Source: Hoyosella subflava DQS3-9A1 (GTDB taxonomy: Bacteria > Actinomycetota > Actinomycetes > Mycobacteriales > Mycobacteriaceae). Taken from it: a DNA stretch of 64,000 nucleotides. A program made the position numbers and the translations under genes. The stretch is from the NCBI RefSeq assembly GCF_000214175.1, contig NC_015564.1:1798001-1862000 (forward strand), written 5' to 3'. Below the pieces are notes generated by a model. That model saw nothing but the letters and a program-made list of their open reading frames with translations, searched no databases and was not told the origin of the DNA. Shown here piece by piece: positions 1 through 9,188 of the stretch (position 1 is its first letter; every line of letters starts with the position of its first letter).

Positions 1-3000
1 CAGCGTGGCGGACGTTCTGCCGAAGAACCGGCCCGCGCTACCGCCTTCGTGACAGCTGTGGCGAGACCATCTTTCAGCTCATCGAGGTCCTTCGCTGCAC
101 GTATGGTGTCGCCGTTGTCATCAATCACGGCAAAAGTCATCCGCAAGTGATCAGGGAGTTCAGTAAGCGTGAAATCATGCGGCTCAATACGCAACCCGCC
201 GAGTCGGGACAATTCACGCGCGAAAGCAACGGGCATCGGTTCCGTGCGCGGCTTCACGGCCGACAACGCTGCAGCAGCGAAGTCTGGCGCGGGAACGACC
301 TGACGGCGCACGGCCTTAGGGAGTGTTTTGATCAGTGCGACCGCAAGTTCGTTTCGCAGACCGGGTACGAGCCATTCAAACCCTACCGGTCGCACACGTT
401 CCAGCTGTGAAAGGGGAATCTGTACTGTTACCCCGTCGCGCGGGTGGCCGGGCTCGAAGTGGTACGAAAGCGGGAATAGTAGGTCGGCCTGCTTCCATGC
501 ATCGGGAAAGTCTCGGGCATGCACCGCTGCAGCATCTGTGTTCACCAGCGTTTCTGTGGTGAAGGTCAATAGTTCAGGGTTCGAGTGTTTCTTCTTCTTC
601 CACCAGCTGTCGAAATGCCGGGCTGAGACAACGGTGTCGGGGAGTCGGGCATCGTAAAAGTCGAACAGGGTGTCGTCGTCAACGAGAATGTCACGACGCC
701 TTGCCCGATTTTCGAGATCCTCGACGTCGGCAAGCAGTTCGCGATTCCGCGTGAAAAACTCGTGCCGAAAGTCCCACTCGCCCTGGACAAGTGCGTGACG
801 AATGAACAGTTCGCGAGAGGTTTCCGTATCGATTGATCCGTAATTCACGCGGCGTTTTGCCGCGAGCGGGACGCCAAAAAGGGTGACGCGCTCGTAGGCG
901 AGCACCGCTCCTTGTCTACTGGACCAGTGCGGCTCGGAGTACACGCGCTTGACGAGGTCCCCGGCGAGGCGTTCGGCCCAGGCAGGTTCGATTTTCGCCA
1001 CCGTGCGCGCCCAGAGCCGGGATGTTTCAACAAGTTCCGCGGCCATCACGAACTGGGGTGGCTTCTTCGCGAGCGCGGAGCCCGGGAACACCATGAACTT
1101 TGCCCCGCGTGCGCCAAGGAACTCACGCGTATCTGCTTCGCGCATACCAATGTGCGACAGCAGCCCCGAAAGCAGGGCCTGATGGACAGTGTCTGGTGCC
1201 GCGGGGCTCTCATTCTGCAACCAGCCGAGCCCGGAACAGATCTGTTTCAGCTGGCCGCGGAGGTCCTGCCATTCGCGGATACGCTGCCAGTGCAGAAACT
1301 CGCCTCGGCAAAGTTTCCGGAACTGGCTGGACGACAGTTCGGTCCTTGTCTCACGCAGGTAATTCCACAAGTCGAGGTAGGCAAGGAAGTCGGAGCCTGA
1401 CTCAGCGAACCGCCGATGTAGTTCATCAGCTTTCTGTTGCTGTTCACTCGGGCGTTCTCGCACATCCTGAATCGAAAGTCCTGCCACTACAGTGAGCACT
1501 TCACGCAGACAGCCACTGGCGTGCGCCTCGACCAGCATGCGCCCGAGCCGGGGATCGATGGGTAGCGCGGCAAGCTGGCGCCCTACCTCGGTGAGCGTGT
1601 GGCCACGTTTTCCGCCCCCGGGCTTGGCGAGGGCGCCGAGTTCTTCGAGAAGTCGGACACCGTCTCGCACGCTGCGCGGATCGGGTGCATCGATGAAAGG
1701 GAAGTCCGCGACGTCGCCGAGGTCAAGTGACGCCATTTGCAGGACTACTGCAGCAAGGTTTGTGCGCAGAATTTCAGGATCGGTGAAGAGTGGCCGGTCG
1801 TCGAAGTCCTGCTCAGAATAGAGGCGCACGCAAATCCCGTCGGATACGCGCCCGCAACGCCCTGCTCTCTGGCGTGCCGATGCCTGCGATATCGGTTCGA
1901 TTGGCAGTCGCTGCACCTTGGTCCGGAGCGAATACCGTGAGATACGCGCGTAACCGGGATCGATGACGTACTTGATGCCGGGAACTGTCAGCGACGTTTC
2001 GGCGACGTTGGTGGAAAGCACAACACGCCGCGCGGAGTGTTTGGTGAATACGCGATGCTGGTCAGCGGCGGAAAGTCGCGCATACAAGGGAAGAACGTCG
2101 ACCCGCGGAAGCTTCCGGTCGTGCAGAGCGTCGGCCGTGTCCCGAATTTCGCGCTCTCCCGAAAGGAAGACCAAAATGTCACCGGGGCCTTCTCTCAACA
2201 GCTCGGAAACGGCATCGCAGATAGCGTCGACCGGGTCCTTCTCCACGGTCGTCCTGCTGCCGCCTGTTGCATCGTCGCGGGCATCCGGTTGTCGCTCCTC
2301 AGTCAAGGGCTCATAGCGAATCTCGACGGGGTAGGTGCGTCCGGAGACCTCGACGATAGGCGCGGGTACACCGTCGGTCGCGAACTGCTCGGCGAACCGC
2401 TCAGGGTCAATTGTCGCCGAAGTGATGATCACTTTCAGGTCGGGTCTGCGGGGCAGCAGTTGCTTCAGGTATCCGAGAATGAAGTCGATGTTGAGGCTGC
2501 GCTCGTGGGCCTCATCGATGATGAGTGTGTCGTAGTTGCGCAGCATCCGGTCGCGCTGGATCTCGTTGAGAAGAATGCCGTCCGTCATGAGCTTCACGAG
2601 CGTGGTTTCGGAGACGCGGTCGGTGAAGCGAACGGTGTAGCCGACTGCGGTGCCTAGATCGCAGTCAAGCTCTTCTGCAATGCGTTCTGCCACTGTGCGG
2701 GCGGCGAGTCTGCGCGGCTGAGTATGGCCGATGGTCCCGCGGATTCCGCGCCCGAGTTCGAGGCAAATCTTGGGGAGCTGTGTCGTTTTACCGGATCCGG
2801 TCTCGCCCGCGACGATCACTACCTGGTTGTCGCGGATAGCGGCGGCGATGTCATCGCGGCGTTCTGATACTGGTAGTTCAGGTGGGTAGGAGATGGTGGG
2901 TACAGCTTCATGCCGGGCACTGACACGGAGCTGGGCTTTCTGAGCGGCCGCCGCAATCTTCGAGCGATCAGCGGCGTTCTTGGCATGCCGAAGCCGCTGG

Positions 3001-3107
3001 TGAAGTCGATGCGCATCTCGAAGGGTGAGCGAATCGAGGAGTGTGCGCAGCTCGTGACGTGAGGGCAGATCCTTGTGGGCGTCTGCCTGGCTCGATGTGG
3101 GATTCAT
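1..3107 (-). CDS. hrpA: ATP-dependent RNA helicase HrpA (3' end outside window)
   Basis: DEAH-box 3'-5' RNA helicase of the HrpA family. The reading frame stays open from an ATG at 3107 to the left window edge, so about 1035 residues are present and the C-terminus is cut off by the window, not by mutation; the family is usually near 1300 residues. Visible: Walker A GETGSGKTTQ near residue 100, IIDEAHERS with DEAH at 198-201, SAT motif (TSATID), QRAGRCGRV motif VI, then the helicase-associated region and the start of the DUF3418 domain that marks HrpA rather than HrpB. The start is preceded by a weak GAAGA ribosome site. It stands alone; 3108-3304 holds no gene. Confidence 0.93.
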   Translation of the reverse strand, partial: MNPTSSQADAHKDLPSRHELRTLLDSLTLRDAHRLHQRLRHAKNAADRSKIAAAAQKAQLRVSARHEAVPTISYPPELPVSERRDDIAAAIRDNQVVIVAGETGSGKTTQLPKICLELGRGIRGTIGHTQPRRLAARTVAERIAEELDCDLGTAVGYTVRFTDRVSETTLVKLMTDGILLNEIQRDRMLRNYDTLIIDEAHERSLNIDFILGYLKQLLPRRPDLKVIITSATIDPERFAEQFATDGVPAPIVEVSGRTYPVEIRYEPLTEERQPDARDDATGGSRTTVEKDPVDAICDAVSELLREGPGDILVFLSGEREIRDTADALHDRKLPRVDVLPLYARLSAADQHRVFTKHSARRVVLSTNVAETSLTVPGIKYVIDPGYARISRYSLRTKVQRLPIEPISQASARQRAGRCGRVSDGICVRLYSEQDFDDRPLFTDPEILRTNLAAVVLQMASLDLGDVADFPFIDAPDPRSVRDGVRLLEELGALAKPGGGKRGHTLTEVGRQLAALPIDPRLGRMLVEAHASGCLREVLTVVAGLSIQDVRERPSEQQQKADELHRRFAESGSDFLAYLDLWNYLRETRTELSSSQFRKLCRGEFLHWQRIREWQDLRGQLKQICSGLGWLQNESPAAPDTVHQALLSGLLSHIGMREADTREFLGARGAKFMVFPGSALAKKPPQFVMAAELVETSRLWARTVAKIEPAWAERLAGDLVKRVYSEPHWSSRQGAVLAYERVTLFGVPLAAKRRVNYGSIDTETSRELFIRHALVQGEWDFRHEFFTRNRELLADVEDLENRARRRDILVDDDTLFDFYDARLPDTVVSARHFDSWWKKKKHSNPELLTFTTETLVNTDAAAVHARDFPDAWKQADLLFPLSYHFEPGHPRDGVTVQIPLSQLERVRPVGFEWLVPGLRNELAVALIKTLPKAVRRQVVPAPDFAAAALSAVKPRTEPMPVAFARELSRLGGLRIEPHDFTLTELPDHLRMTFAVIDDNGDTIRAAKDLDELKDGLATAVTKAVARAGSSAERPPR

Positions 3108-3304
3108 TCTTCGACAAGGATAACGGCTCGGTGTCACGGCGATCGAAATGTGCTGAAGGATCTGAGGTATGCCCAAGCGTCGGCCGTGAACGGAAGAATC
3201 AAGTTCAGAAGATTGACTCCACTGACGGAAGGGCATACGTCAAACGTCTCGCGCGTTTTCGCTCCCTTGAAGTCGGCAACCAAAGCGCCCAACTGATGGG
3301 CCTG

Positions 3305-4198
3305 TCATGTGGGACGGGAGAGCGCACTCGCCACTTGCGCGATGTCACCCGCACCAACCCGGCAGCAACCCCCGATAATCTGCGCACCGGCGGCAGCCCA
3401 TTGGCGCGCCAGCTTGACGCTGAATTCGGATTTTCCGGTCCAGCGCCCGGCCTCCGCGTCCCAGCCTTCTCCGCTATTCGGATAGACGATCACAGGCTTA
3501 CCAGAATGCTGCGCGGTATCGATTGTGGGGATTACGTCGGCGGGAGCGCAGCAATTGACCCCGACCGCCACGATCGAGTCGATCTCAGACGCCACCTCGA
3601 AAGCATCGGACACGGGCTGCCCGGCACGAGTCCTTGCACCGGCGATGGTGTAACTCAGCCAGGCCGGAACCCTGAATTCAGAAATCAACGAGGCCAGTGC
3701 CTCGGCCTCGTCAAGGTCGGGGATAGTCTCAACCGCGAGCACGTCAGCACCCGTGTCGGCCAGGATCTCGAATCGCGGTCGGTGCCACGCACGGAGTTCC
3801 CGAACGCTCAGCCCGTATCGCCCCTTGTATTCGGACCCGTCGGCAGCTGCAGCACCGTAGGGGCCGATCGACGCCGCGACAAATCCCCGGCCGAACTCGT
3901 CCCGTACGTCAGCTGCGATCCGGACGCTGCGGCGCAGCAGACGTTCCGTCCCGCGCCGGCCGATGCCGCAGTTCGCGAAACCGCGGAACGAGGCTTGGTA
4001 GCTCGCAGTTATCGCGATGTCGGCGCCGGCCGCGAAGAAGGCGCGATGCACGGCTGCGATTTCGTCGGGGGTGTCTAACAGCAAACGCGCGGACCACAAC
4101 CCTCCAGCGAGGTTGTGGCCGCGCGCTTCCAGTGCTGTGGCGAGACCACCGTCGCAGACGAGCGCCCGCGCAAGGAGTGCGTCCGTGAAGGTAGCCAC
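3305..4198 (-). CDS. mmuM: homocysteine S-methyltransferase
   Basis: Cobalamin-independent, zinc-dependent enzyme (297 aa) that moves a methyl group from S-methylmethionine or S-adenosylmethionine to homocysteine, giving methionine. The family zinc ligands are present: one Cys in GVNCC near residue 216 and the Cys pair in IGGCCR near residue 280. The N-terminal DGGLATALE motif is also typical. Length matches MmuM (about 300-310 aa). Starts with GTG. The SDR gene upstream on the same strand ends only 20 bp before it (4199-4218), so it may be co-transcribed with the acyl-CoA operon, though no metabolic link is obvious. Confidence 0.9.
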   Translation of the reverse strand: MATFTDALLARALVCDGGLATALEARGHNLAGGLWSARLLLDTPDEIAAVHRAFFAAGADIAITASYQASFRGFANCGIGRRGTERLLRRSVRIAADVRDEFGRGFVAASIGPYGAAAADGSEYKGRYGLSVRELRAWHRPRFEILADTGADVLAVETIPDLDEAEALASLISEFRVPAWLSYTIAGARTRAGQPVSDAFEVASEIDSIVAVGVNCCAPADVIPTIDTAQHSGKPVIVYPNSGEGWDAEAGRWTGKSEFSVKLARQWAAAGAQIIGGCCRVGAGDIAQVASALSRPT

Positions 4199-4218
4199 GC
4201 ATCAATTGTGCCGGTGTC

Positions 4219-4980
4219 TTACTTCGGCGCCATCCGGATCGCGCCATCGAGCCTGATGGTTTCGCCGTTCAGCATCGGGTTGTCGATGATGTGGGTGACG
4301 AGTGCCGCGTACTCGCCGGGTTTCCCGAGCCGCGAAGGATGGGGGACTTGCTGACCAAGCGACTTTTGCGCTTCCTCGGGTAGGCCGAGGAGCATGGGGG
4401 TTTCGAAGATCCCAGGTGCAACCGTGACAACACGGATGAGGTGGCTCGCGAGCTCACGCGCAACGGGAAGCGTCAGAGCAGCGACGCCGCCTTTGGAGGC
4501 AGCGTAGGCGGCCTGGCCGATCTGGCCGTCGAAAGCGGCAACAGAGGCGGTGTCGATGATGACGCCACGTTCACCGTTGATCGGCTCGGTCTTGGACATC
4601 TTCTCAGCCGCCAGGCGGATGACGTTGAAAGTGCCGACGAGGTTGATGCGCACGACCCGCTCGAAGTCCTCGAGCGGCAGTACGCCCCTGCGGCCGAGTA
4701 CCTTACCGGGAGTCGCGACACCGGCACAGTTGACCGCAACACGAATGTCTCCCAGTTCGGCTGCCTGACCGATGGCAGCCTCAGCCTGCTCGGCAGACGT
4801 CACGTCGGTGGGAATGAAGACCGCGCCGTCACCGATCTCACGTGCCGCGTCGTCACCCCTGGGCGAGGGCAGGTCCAGCAGGACGACCTTAGCGCCGAGC
4901 TTGTTCAGCGCTTTCGCGGTGGCGTGTCCAAGACCGGACGCGCCACCGGAAATCACCGCGACAGAACCGTTGATATCCAC
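4219..4980 (-). CDS. SDR-family 3-hydroxyacyl-CoA dehydrogenase (HSD10-like)
   Basis: NAD-dependent short-chain dehydrogenase, 253 aa. Glycine-rich SGGASGLGHATA near the N-terminus, NCAG motif, catalytic Ser in IDTASVAAFDG and YAASKGG (Tyr-x3-Lys). The EDFERVVRINLVGTFNV stretch and the PGIFETPML segment resemble the HSD10 / 3-hydroxy-2-methylbutyryl-CoA dehydrogenase group. Third gene of an operon after an acyl-CoA dehydrogenase and a thiolase, starting 18 bp after the thiolase stop. The three together could run oxidation, dehydrogenation and thiolysis of a branched or short acyl-CoA such as the isoleucine intermediate; no enoyl-CoA hydratase is present here. Substrate is inferred. Confidence 0.88.
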   Translation of the reverse strand: MDINGSVAVISGGASGLGHATAKALNKLGAKVVLLDLPSPRGDDAAREIGDGAVFIPTDVTSAEQAEAAIGQAAELGDIRVAVNCAGVATPGKVLGRRGVLPLEDFERVVRINLVGTFNVIRLAAEKMSKTEPINGERGVIIDTASVAAFDGQIGQAAYAASKGGVAALTLPVARELASHLIRVVTVAPGIFETPMLLGLPEEAQKSLGQQVPHPSRLGKPGEYAALVTHIIDNPMLNGETIRLDGAIRMAPK

Positions 4981-4998
4981 GAACTCTCCCTTTCGCCG

Positions 4999-6213
4999 TT
5001 AGACCGCTGGCACGTGCAGGATCAGTGCGTCACCCTGTCCGCCACCACCGCATAGTGCTGCTGCGCCGGATCCGCCGCCGCGGCGGCGCAGTTCCAGTGC
5101 GAGATGCAGGGCGATTCGGGCACCGGACATGCCAATCGGATGCCCAATTGCGATCGCCCCGCCGTTGACGTTGACCCGCTCCGCATCGACGCCGAGGTCA
5201 CGGGTCGAAGCGATTCCTACCGCGGCGAAGGCCTCATTGATTTCGATGAGGTCGAGGTCCGACGGATCGATTCCCTCCGCCTTACACGCGGCAGCGATCG
5301 CGCGGGACGGCTGCGTGTGCAGGCCAGAGTCAGGCCCGGACACCATTCCGTGTGCACCGATCTCGGCGATCCAGGTCAGCCCCAGCGCTTCGGCGCGCTG
5401 CTTGCTCATGACGACAACCGCGCATGCGCCGTCGTTAATGGGGGACGCATTCCCCGCCGTGACGGTTCCGTTCGCGCTGAACGCTGGCCGCAGTTTCGCG
5501 AGACTCTCGGCGGTGGTCTCGGCGCGCACGCCCTCGTCGCGCGAGAGCCAGGTGCTTGTGCCCTTCCGGCCGGGGATTTCGACGGGAACGACCTCTTCGT
5601 CGAATGTTCCGTTCTCCCAGGCCGCGGCCGCGCGCTGTTGCGACCGAGCAGCGAACTCGTCCTGCTCGGTTCGCGAGATGCTGTCGGCGGTGCCGGCGTC
5701 GGTGAGAAGACCCATCGGCTGATCGGTGAACGCGTCGTGGAGGCCGTCGAACGCCATGTGGTCGATCATTGTGACGTCCCCATACTTGTACCCCCCGCGG
5801 GAGCGGGGGAGCAGGTGCGGTGCCTGGCTCATGGACTCCATACCTCCGGCGACGACTATGTCGTATGCACCGGACCGGATAAATTGGTCCGCGAGGATGA
5901 TCGACTGAACGCCAGAGAGACACACCTTGTTGATGTTGAGCGCAGGCGTACTCATGGGAATTCCGGCTTTTGCGGCAGCCTGGCGTGCAGGCATCTGTCC
6001 TGCACCGGCGGTCAGTACCTGCCCCATGATCACGTATTCGACGTCAGCCGGAGCGACCCCGGATTTCTGCAGCGCACCCGAGATCGCGACCGCTCCGAGG
6101 TCGGCGCCGGTGAAGTCTTTGAGTGCACCCATCAGTCGGGCAGTAGGAGTACGCGCGCCTGCGACGATGACAGCAGTGCGAGATTCCGCCGCGCTCGATT
6201 GCGGATTGGTCAT
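4999..6213 (-). CDS. acetyl-CoA C-acyltransferase (thiolase)
   Basis: Thiolase of 404 aa. Acyl-accepting Cys in [12 protein letters not shown] (about residue 98), the His motif [16 protein letters not shown], and the C-terminal catalytic Cys in [10 protein letters not shown]. Length and motif layout fit a degradative or acetoacetyl-CoA thiolase. Middle gene of the operon, 26 bp after the acyl-CoA dehydrogenase stop. It would cleave the 3-ketoacyl-CoA made by the SDR. Whether it prefers acetoacetyl-CoA, 2-methylacetoacetyl-CoA or a longer chain cannot be told from sequence; the HSD10-like partner favours the 2-methyl substrate. Confidence 0.92.
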   Translation of the reverse strand: MTNPQSSAAESRTAVIVAGARTPTARLMGALKDFTGADLGAVAISGALQKSGVAPADVEYVIMGQVLTAGAGQMPARQAAAKAGIPMSTPALNINKVCLSGVQSIILADQFIRSGAYDIVVAGGMESMSQAPHLLPRSRGGYKYGDVTMIDHMAFDGLHDAFTDQPMGLLTDAGTADSISRTEQDEFAARSQQRAAAAWENGTFDEEVVPVEIPGRKGTSTWLSRDEGVRAETTAESLAKLRPAFSANGTVTAGNASPINDGACAVVVMSKQRAEALGLTWIAEIGAHGMVSGPDSGLHTQPSRAIAAACKAEGIDPSDLDLIEINEAFAAVGIASTRDLGVDAERVNVNGGAIAIGHPIGMSGARIALHLALELRRRGGGSGAAALCGGGGQGDALILHVPAV

Positions 6214-6239
6214 GGAGGGCCTTCCTTGTATCGCTGAAA

Positions 6240-7379
6240 CTACTGTGCGAGTGACCGGCTGATCACCAGTCGCTGAATCTGATTGGTGCCTTCGAAGATT
6301 TGCATGATCTTCGCTTCGCGCATGAGGCGTTCGACGCGGAACTCGCGCGTGTAGCCGTACCCGCCGAACACCTGGACAGCATCGGTGGTGACCTTCATGG
6401 CGGCATCGGTGGCGACAAGCTTCGCGACAGAAGCGTTGCGCGAGTACGGGAGTCCCGCGTCGCGGCGTCTCGCAGCATCGAGATATGTGGCCCGTGCCGA
6501 GTCCACCGCCGCTGCCATATCGGCCAGAACGAAACCCAGACCTTGGTGGTCGATGATGCGCTTGCCGAAAGTCTGACGCTCCTTCGCATACGCAACCGCT
6601 TCGTCAAGAGCGGCCTGCGCTAGTCCTGTTGCGACAGCGGCAATTCCGAGCCGACCGGAATCGAGTGCACTGAAGGCGATCTGCAGTCCCTGGCCTTCCG
6701 CTCCGATACGGCACTCGTGCGGAAGGAACACGTCGTCGTAGTGTGCCGCTGTTGTGGGCACGGCGTGCAGGCCCATTTTCTCCTCGGGTTTACCGAAGGT
6801 AAGCCCGGGGGTGTCCCGGGGGACCAGGAAGCACGAGATGCCGCGCGAACCCTCACCGGTGCGTGCGAACAGGTTGTAGTAATCGGCGATCCCGCCATGG
6901 GTGATCCAGGCTTTGGCGCCGTTGATGATGTACCCGCCGTCGGTTCGTGTGGCCTTACATGCCAGCGCGGATGCATCGGAGCCAGCCTGGGGCTCGGAAA
7001 GACTGTAGGCGCCGATTGTGCTGCCACCCAGCAATTCCGGCAGCCATTTCTGCTTCTGCTCGTCGGTACCAAACGCGTTGAGGGGGTGGCAGGCGAGGCT
7101 GTGGACACTGACGGCGACCGCGACGGCGGCCCAGCGCGCCCCGAGTTCTTCGAGCATCTGCAGGTAGACCTCGTACGGCTGGCCACCGCCGCCCCATTCC
7201 TCCGCGTAGGGGAGGCTCAGCAGTCCGGCTTCGCCGAGTGTAGCGAAGACCCCTTCGGGGTAGGTCTCGGTCTTCTCGTGCTGATCAACACGGGGCGTGA
7301 GTACTTTGTCGGCAACATCGCGAGTCAGCGCGATGAGGTCTCGTGCTTCTTCTGTTGGCAAAAGTCGGTCGACTGCCAC
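6240..7379 (-). CDS. acyl-CoA dehydrogenase
   Basis: FAD-dependent acyl-CoA dehydrogenase, 379 aa, of the short/branched-chain size. Has the signature [13 protein letters not shown], the [10 protein letters not shown] region, the [10 protein letters not shown] motif and the catalytic base Glu in FEGTNQIQR near the C-terminus. Starts with GTG at 7379 after an AGGGGTGA ribosome site. First gene of the operon with the thiolase and SDR, divergent from a TetR regulator; its start lies 24 bp from the nearer palindromic operator (7404-7429). Likely oxidises an acyl-CoA to the 2-enoyl-CoA; the exact substrate is unknown. Confidence 0.92.
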   Translation of the reverse strand: MAVDRLLPTEEARDLIALTRDVADKVLTPRVDQHEKTETYPEGVFATLGEAGLLSLPYAEEWGGGGQPYEVYLQMLEELGARWAAVAVAVSVHSLACHPLNAFGTDEQKQKWLPELLGGSTIGAYSLSEPQAGSDASALACKATRTDGGYIINGAKAWITHGGIADYYNLFARTGEGSRGISCFLVPRDTPGLTFGKPEEKMGLHAVPTTAAHYDDVFLPHECRIGAEGQGLQIAFSALDSGRLGIAAVATGLAQAALDEAVAYAKERQTFGKRIIDHQGLGFVLADMAAAVDSARATYLDAARRRDAGLPYSRNASVAKLVATDAAMKVTTDAVQVFGGYGYTREFRVERLMREAKIMQIFEGTNQIQRLVISRSLAQ

Positions 7380-7403
7380 GAAATCACCCCTGGAACGCGA
7401 AGT

Positions 7404-7429
7404 AGTACTGTGTTACGAGCTACAGTACT
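7404..7429. promoter_or_regulatory. palindromic operator, copy 1 (AGTACTG-N12-CAGTACT)
   Basis: A 26-bp inverted repeat, arms AGTACTGT and ACAGTACT, in the 96-bp gap between the divergent acyl-CoA dehydrogenase and TetR genes. The layout is seen directly; that it is the TetR operator is inferred from position, symmetry and the presence of a second copy. Confidence 0.75.
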
Positions 7430-7440
7430 GCGAACAAACT

Positions 7441-7466
7441 AGTACTGCAACAGGCATCTCAGTACT
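7441..7466. promoter_or_regulatory. palindromic operator, copy 2, overlapping a -10 box
   Basis: Second 26-bp copy with identical arms AGTACTG and CAGTACT and the same 12-bp spacer length, centred 37 bp from copy 1. Its right arm overlaps TACTAT (7463-7468), a good -10 hexamer seven bases before the TetR ATG at 7476, so bound repressor would block the regulator's own promoter. Confidence 0.72.
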
Positions 7467-7475
7467 ATTGGCCTC

Positions 7476-8054
7476 ATGAACCGGCCCTCTAGCTTCGCGA
7501 CGAAGCGGCGCAGCGAGCTTTTCGACGAGTTGCTTGCCCTGTTCCTCGCAGAGGGCTTCGCGCACCTCACGCTGGACGAAATAGCTGGCCGGCTGCGCTG
7601 CTCCAAGTCGACGCTCTACACACTGGCTGGCAGCAAAGAGCAACTCGTCCGCGCCGTCACGGTGCACTACTTCCGCGGAGCTACCGACAGCATCGAAGCG
7701 CAGATCACAGGCGTCAGGGGAGCGCGCGACAGAATCGTCGCATACCTCTCTGGTGTGGGAGCCGTGCTCACGCCCGCGTCAGATCAGTTCATGGCAGATC
7801 TCGATGCGTTCGCTCCAGCCCGCGAGGTATACGAGCAGAATACGAGAATTGCCGCGCGGCGCGTGCAGGCGCTGATCACTGAAGGCGTTACCGCCGGCGA
7901 GTTCCGGGACGTACACGCCGCATTCGCCGCCGACTTGGTCGCCACAATGATGGTGCGTATCCAGCAGGGTGGAGTGCGTCAGACGACGGGACTCGACGAT
8001 GCCCGCGCCTATCGGGAACTCGCGTCGATCCTGACTGCGGGAATCAGCGCGTAG
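7476..8054 (+). CDS. TetR/AcrR-family transcriptional regulator
   Basis: 192 aa. N-terminal helix-turn-helix of TetR type (LFLAEGFAHLTLDEIAGRLR, then CSKSTLYTL and GSKEQLVRAV, about residues 20-60) and a helical ligand domain with no recognisable specificity. No Shine-Dalgarno sequence precedes the ATG and a -10-like TACTAT ends seven bases upstream, so the transcript is probably leaderless. Divergent from the acyl-CoA dehydrogenase-thiolase-SDR operon, with two matching palindromes in between: the usual arrangement for an autoregulated repressor released by an acyl-CoA. The effector is inferred. Confidence 0.9.
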   Translation: MNRPSSFATKRRSELFDELLALFLAEGFAHLTLDEIAGRLRCSKSTLYTLAGSKEQLVRAVTVHYFRGATDSIEAQITGVRGARDRIVAYLSGVGAVLTPASDQFMADLDAFAPAREVYEQNTRIAARRVQALITEGVTAGEFRDVHAAFAADLVATMMVRIQQGGVRQTTGLDDARAYRELASILTAGISA

Positions 8055-8100
8055 GGTGCTGTCAGTTGCGTGATGTGGTGCGATCATGCCCGGTTGTGCG

Positions 8101-9156
8101 TCACGGCGTACCGTTCCCAGTTGACAGCACCTTGGCCAGCACGCGCTGCGCGTTGGCTCCCAGAATCGCAGCGACCTCACCTGACGCGAACCCTGCTTGT
8201 AGCAGCGCGGCCGCAAGCATGGGGAAGTCTTTGGAGCCACCGAATCCGTGGGCATAACTCACCACGCCATTCATGTCCGTCCCGATGCAGAGATGCTCCG
8301 GGCCAATCAGGTCTGCCAGATGCGACGCATGGCGGGCAAAATCGTCCAAGTCGACCATGGCGGCGTCACGCAACCGCATCGGCCACAGGCCGACAAGTCC
8401 ACCGGTGTCAGCGATGGCCTCGGCCTCGTCGTCGCCGATGTAACGGGGGAACTCTTTCACTGACGCCGCTGCAGTGTGAGAGCTGATCACAGGCGCGTTC
8501 GACTGCTCGCATGCGGCGATCGTGGTGGCCCGGTCAGCGTGAGCCAGGTCCACGACCATGCCGAGTCGGTTCATCTCACTTATGACTTCCCTGCCCAAGG
8601 GCGTCAGGCCTGCTGTCCTGCGGCCCGACCGAACGGCGCGGCTTCCCCTCTTGCCGGCCAAAGACGTGCTGATGGTACCAATCCCGTTGTCGCGGTAATG
8701 GACGAGGCCGAGCAGGCGCACACCCATCTCGTGCAGTTCGCTCAGCCGAGAAGGATCGTCACCCACGACGTCGGAGCCTTCGACGCCGAGCACAATGACA
8801 GTCGAATCGGCAGCGGGCAGGCTGACAGCCTCCGTGATAACCGATATCGCTGCGTCAGCGCCTTCACCGCGTGCGCGCGCAAGCTGCTCGCGCACCCCGC
8901 TCCACGCTGAACGGGGACGCCATGCCGTCCCGATCGGGTCCCCGATGGCCGTAACGACCGCGACATTCACTGCCCCTGCGGCGAGATTCGCCAAGGGGTC
9001 GCGAGGAACCGGGAAGACGCGCTCGGCGGCCATGCGCAGCGCTTCGGGCACAATGCTCCGCCCATGCGTATGCATGTCGACTGTCAGCGAGTCTCTATTC
9101 AGTTCGACGGCCCGCGTGAGCACCTCGTCGCTCACTCTCCACGGTTTCCGGCTCAT
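8101..9156 (-). CDS. M19-family membrane dipeptidase homologue
   Basis: Renal-dipeptidase-type zinc peptidase, 351 aa from the ATG at 9156. That ATG lies seven bases after AGAGAGG and is preferred over the ATG at 9162, which is too close. Seen: DMHTHG near the N-terminus (metal site), GVEGSD, LVHYRDNGIG, the long VVDLAHAD...PVISSHTAA segment with metal-binding His residues, and IGTDMNG near the C-terminus, all in the family order. Usually cleaves dipeptides, including D-containing ones. No signal peptide or membrane segment is visible, so it is probably cytoplasmic. No operon partner. Confidence 0.88.
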   Translation of the reverse strand: MSRKPWRVSDEVLTRAVELNRDSLTVDMHTHGRSIVPEALRMAAERVFPVPRDPLANLAAGAVNVAVVTAIGDPIGTAWRPRSAWSGVREQLARARGEGADAAISVITEAVSLPAADSTVIVLGVEGSDVVGDDPSRLSELHEMGVRLLGLVHYRDNGIGTISTSLAGKRGSRAVRSGRRTAGLTPLGREVISEMNRLGMVVDLAHADRATTIAACEQSNAPVISSHTAAASVKEFPRYIGDDEAEAIADTGGLVGLWPMRLRDAAMVDLDDFARHASHLADLIGPEHLCIGTDMNGVVSYAHGFGGSKDFPMLAAALLQAGFASGEVAAILGANAQRVLAKVLSTGNGTP

Positions 9157-9188
9157 GTGCATTCCTCTCTTCGAGCATTATGTTCGGT

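Noticed and set aside
1-3107. Possible pseudogene because no long stop-to-stop ORF is listed on the minus strand
   Set aside because: The frame is open from 3107 to the window edge and contains every helicase motif; the stop simply lies outside the window.
3041-4078. Plus-strand 345-codon ORF
   Set aside because: Lies antisense to mmuM and the hrpA start; Arg/Asp-rich shadow composition with no family motif.
5104-6237. Plus-strand 377-codon ORF
   Set aside because: It is the antisense shadow of the thiolase gene, with no family motif.
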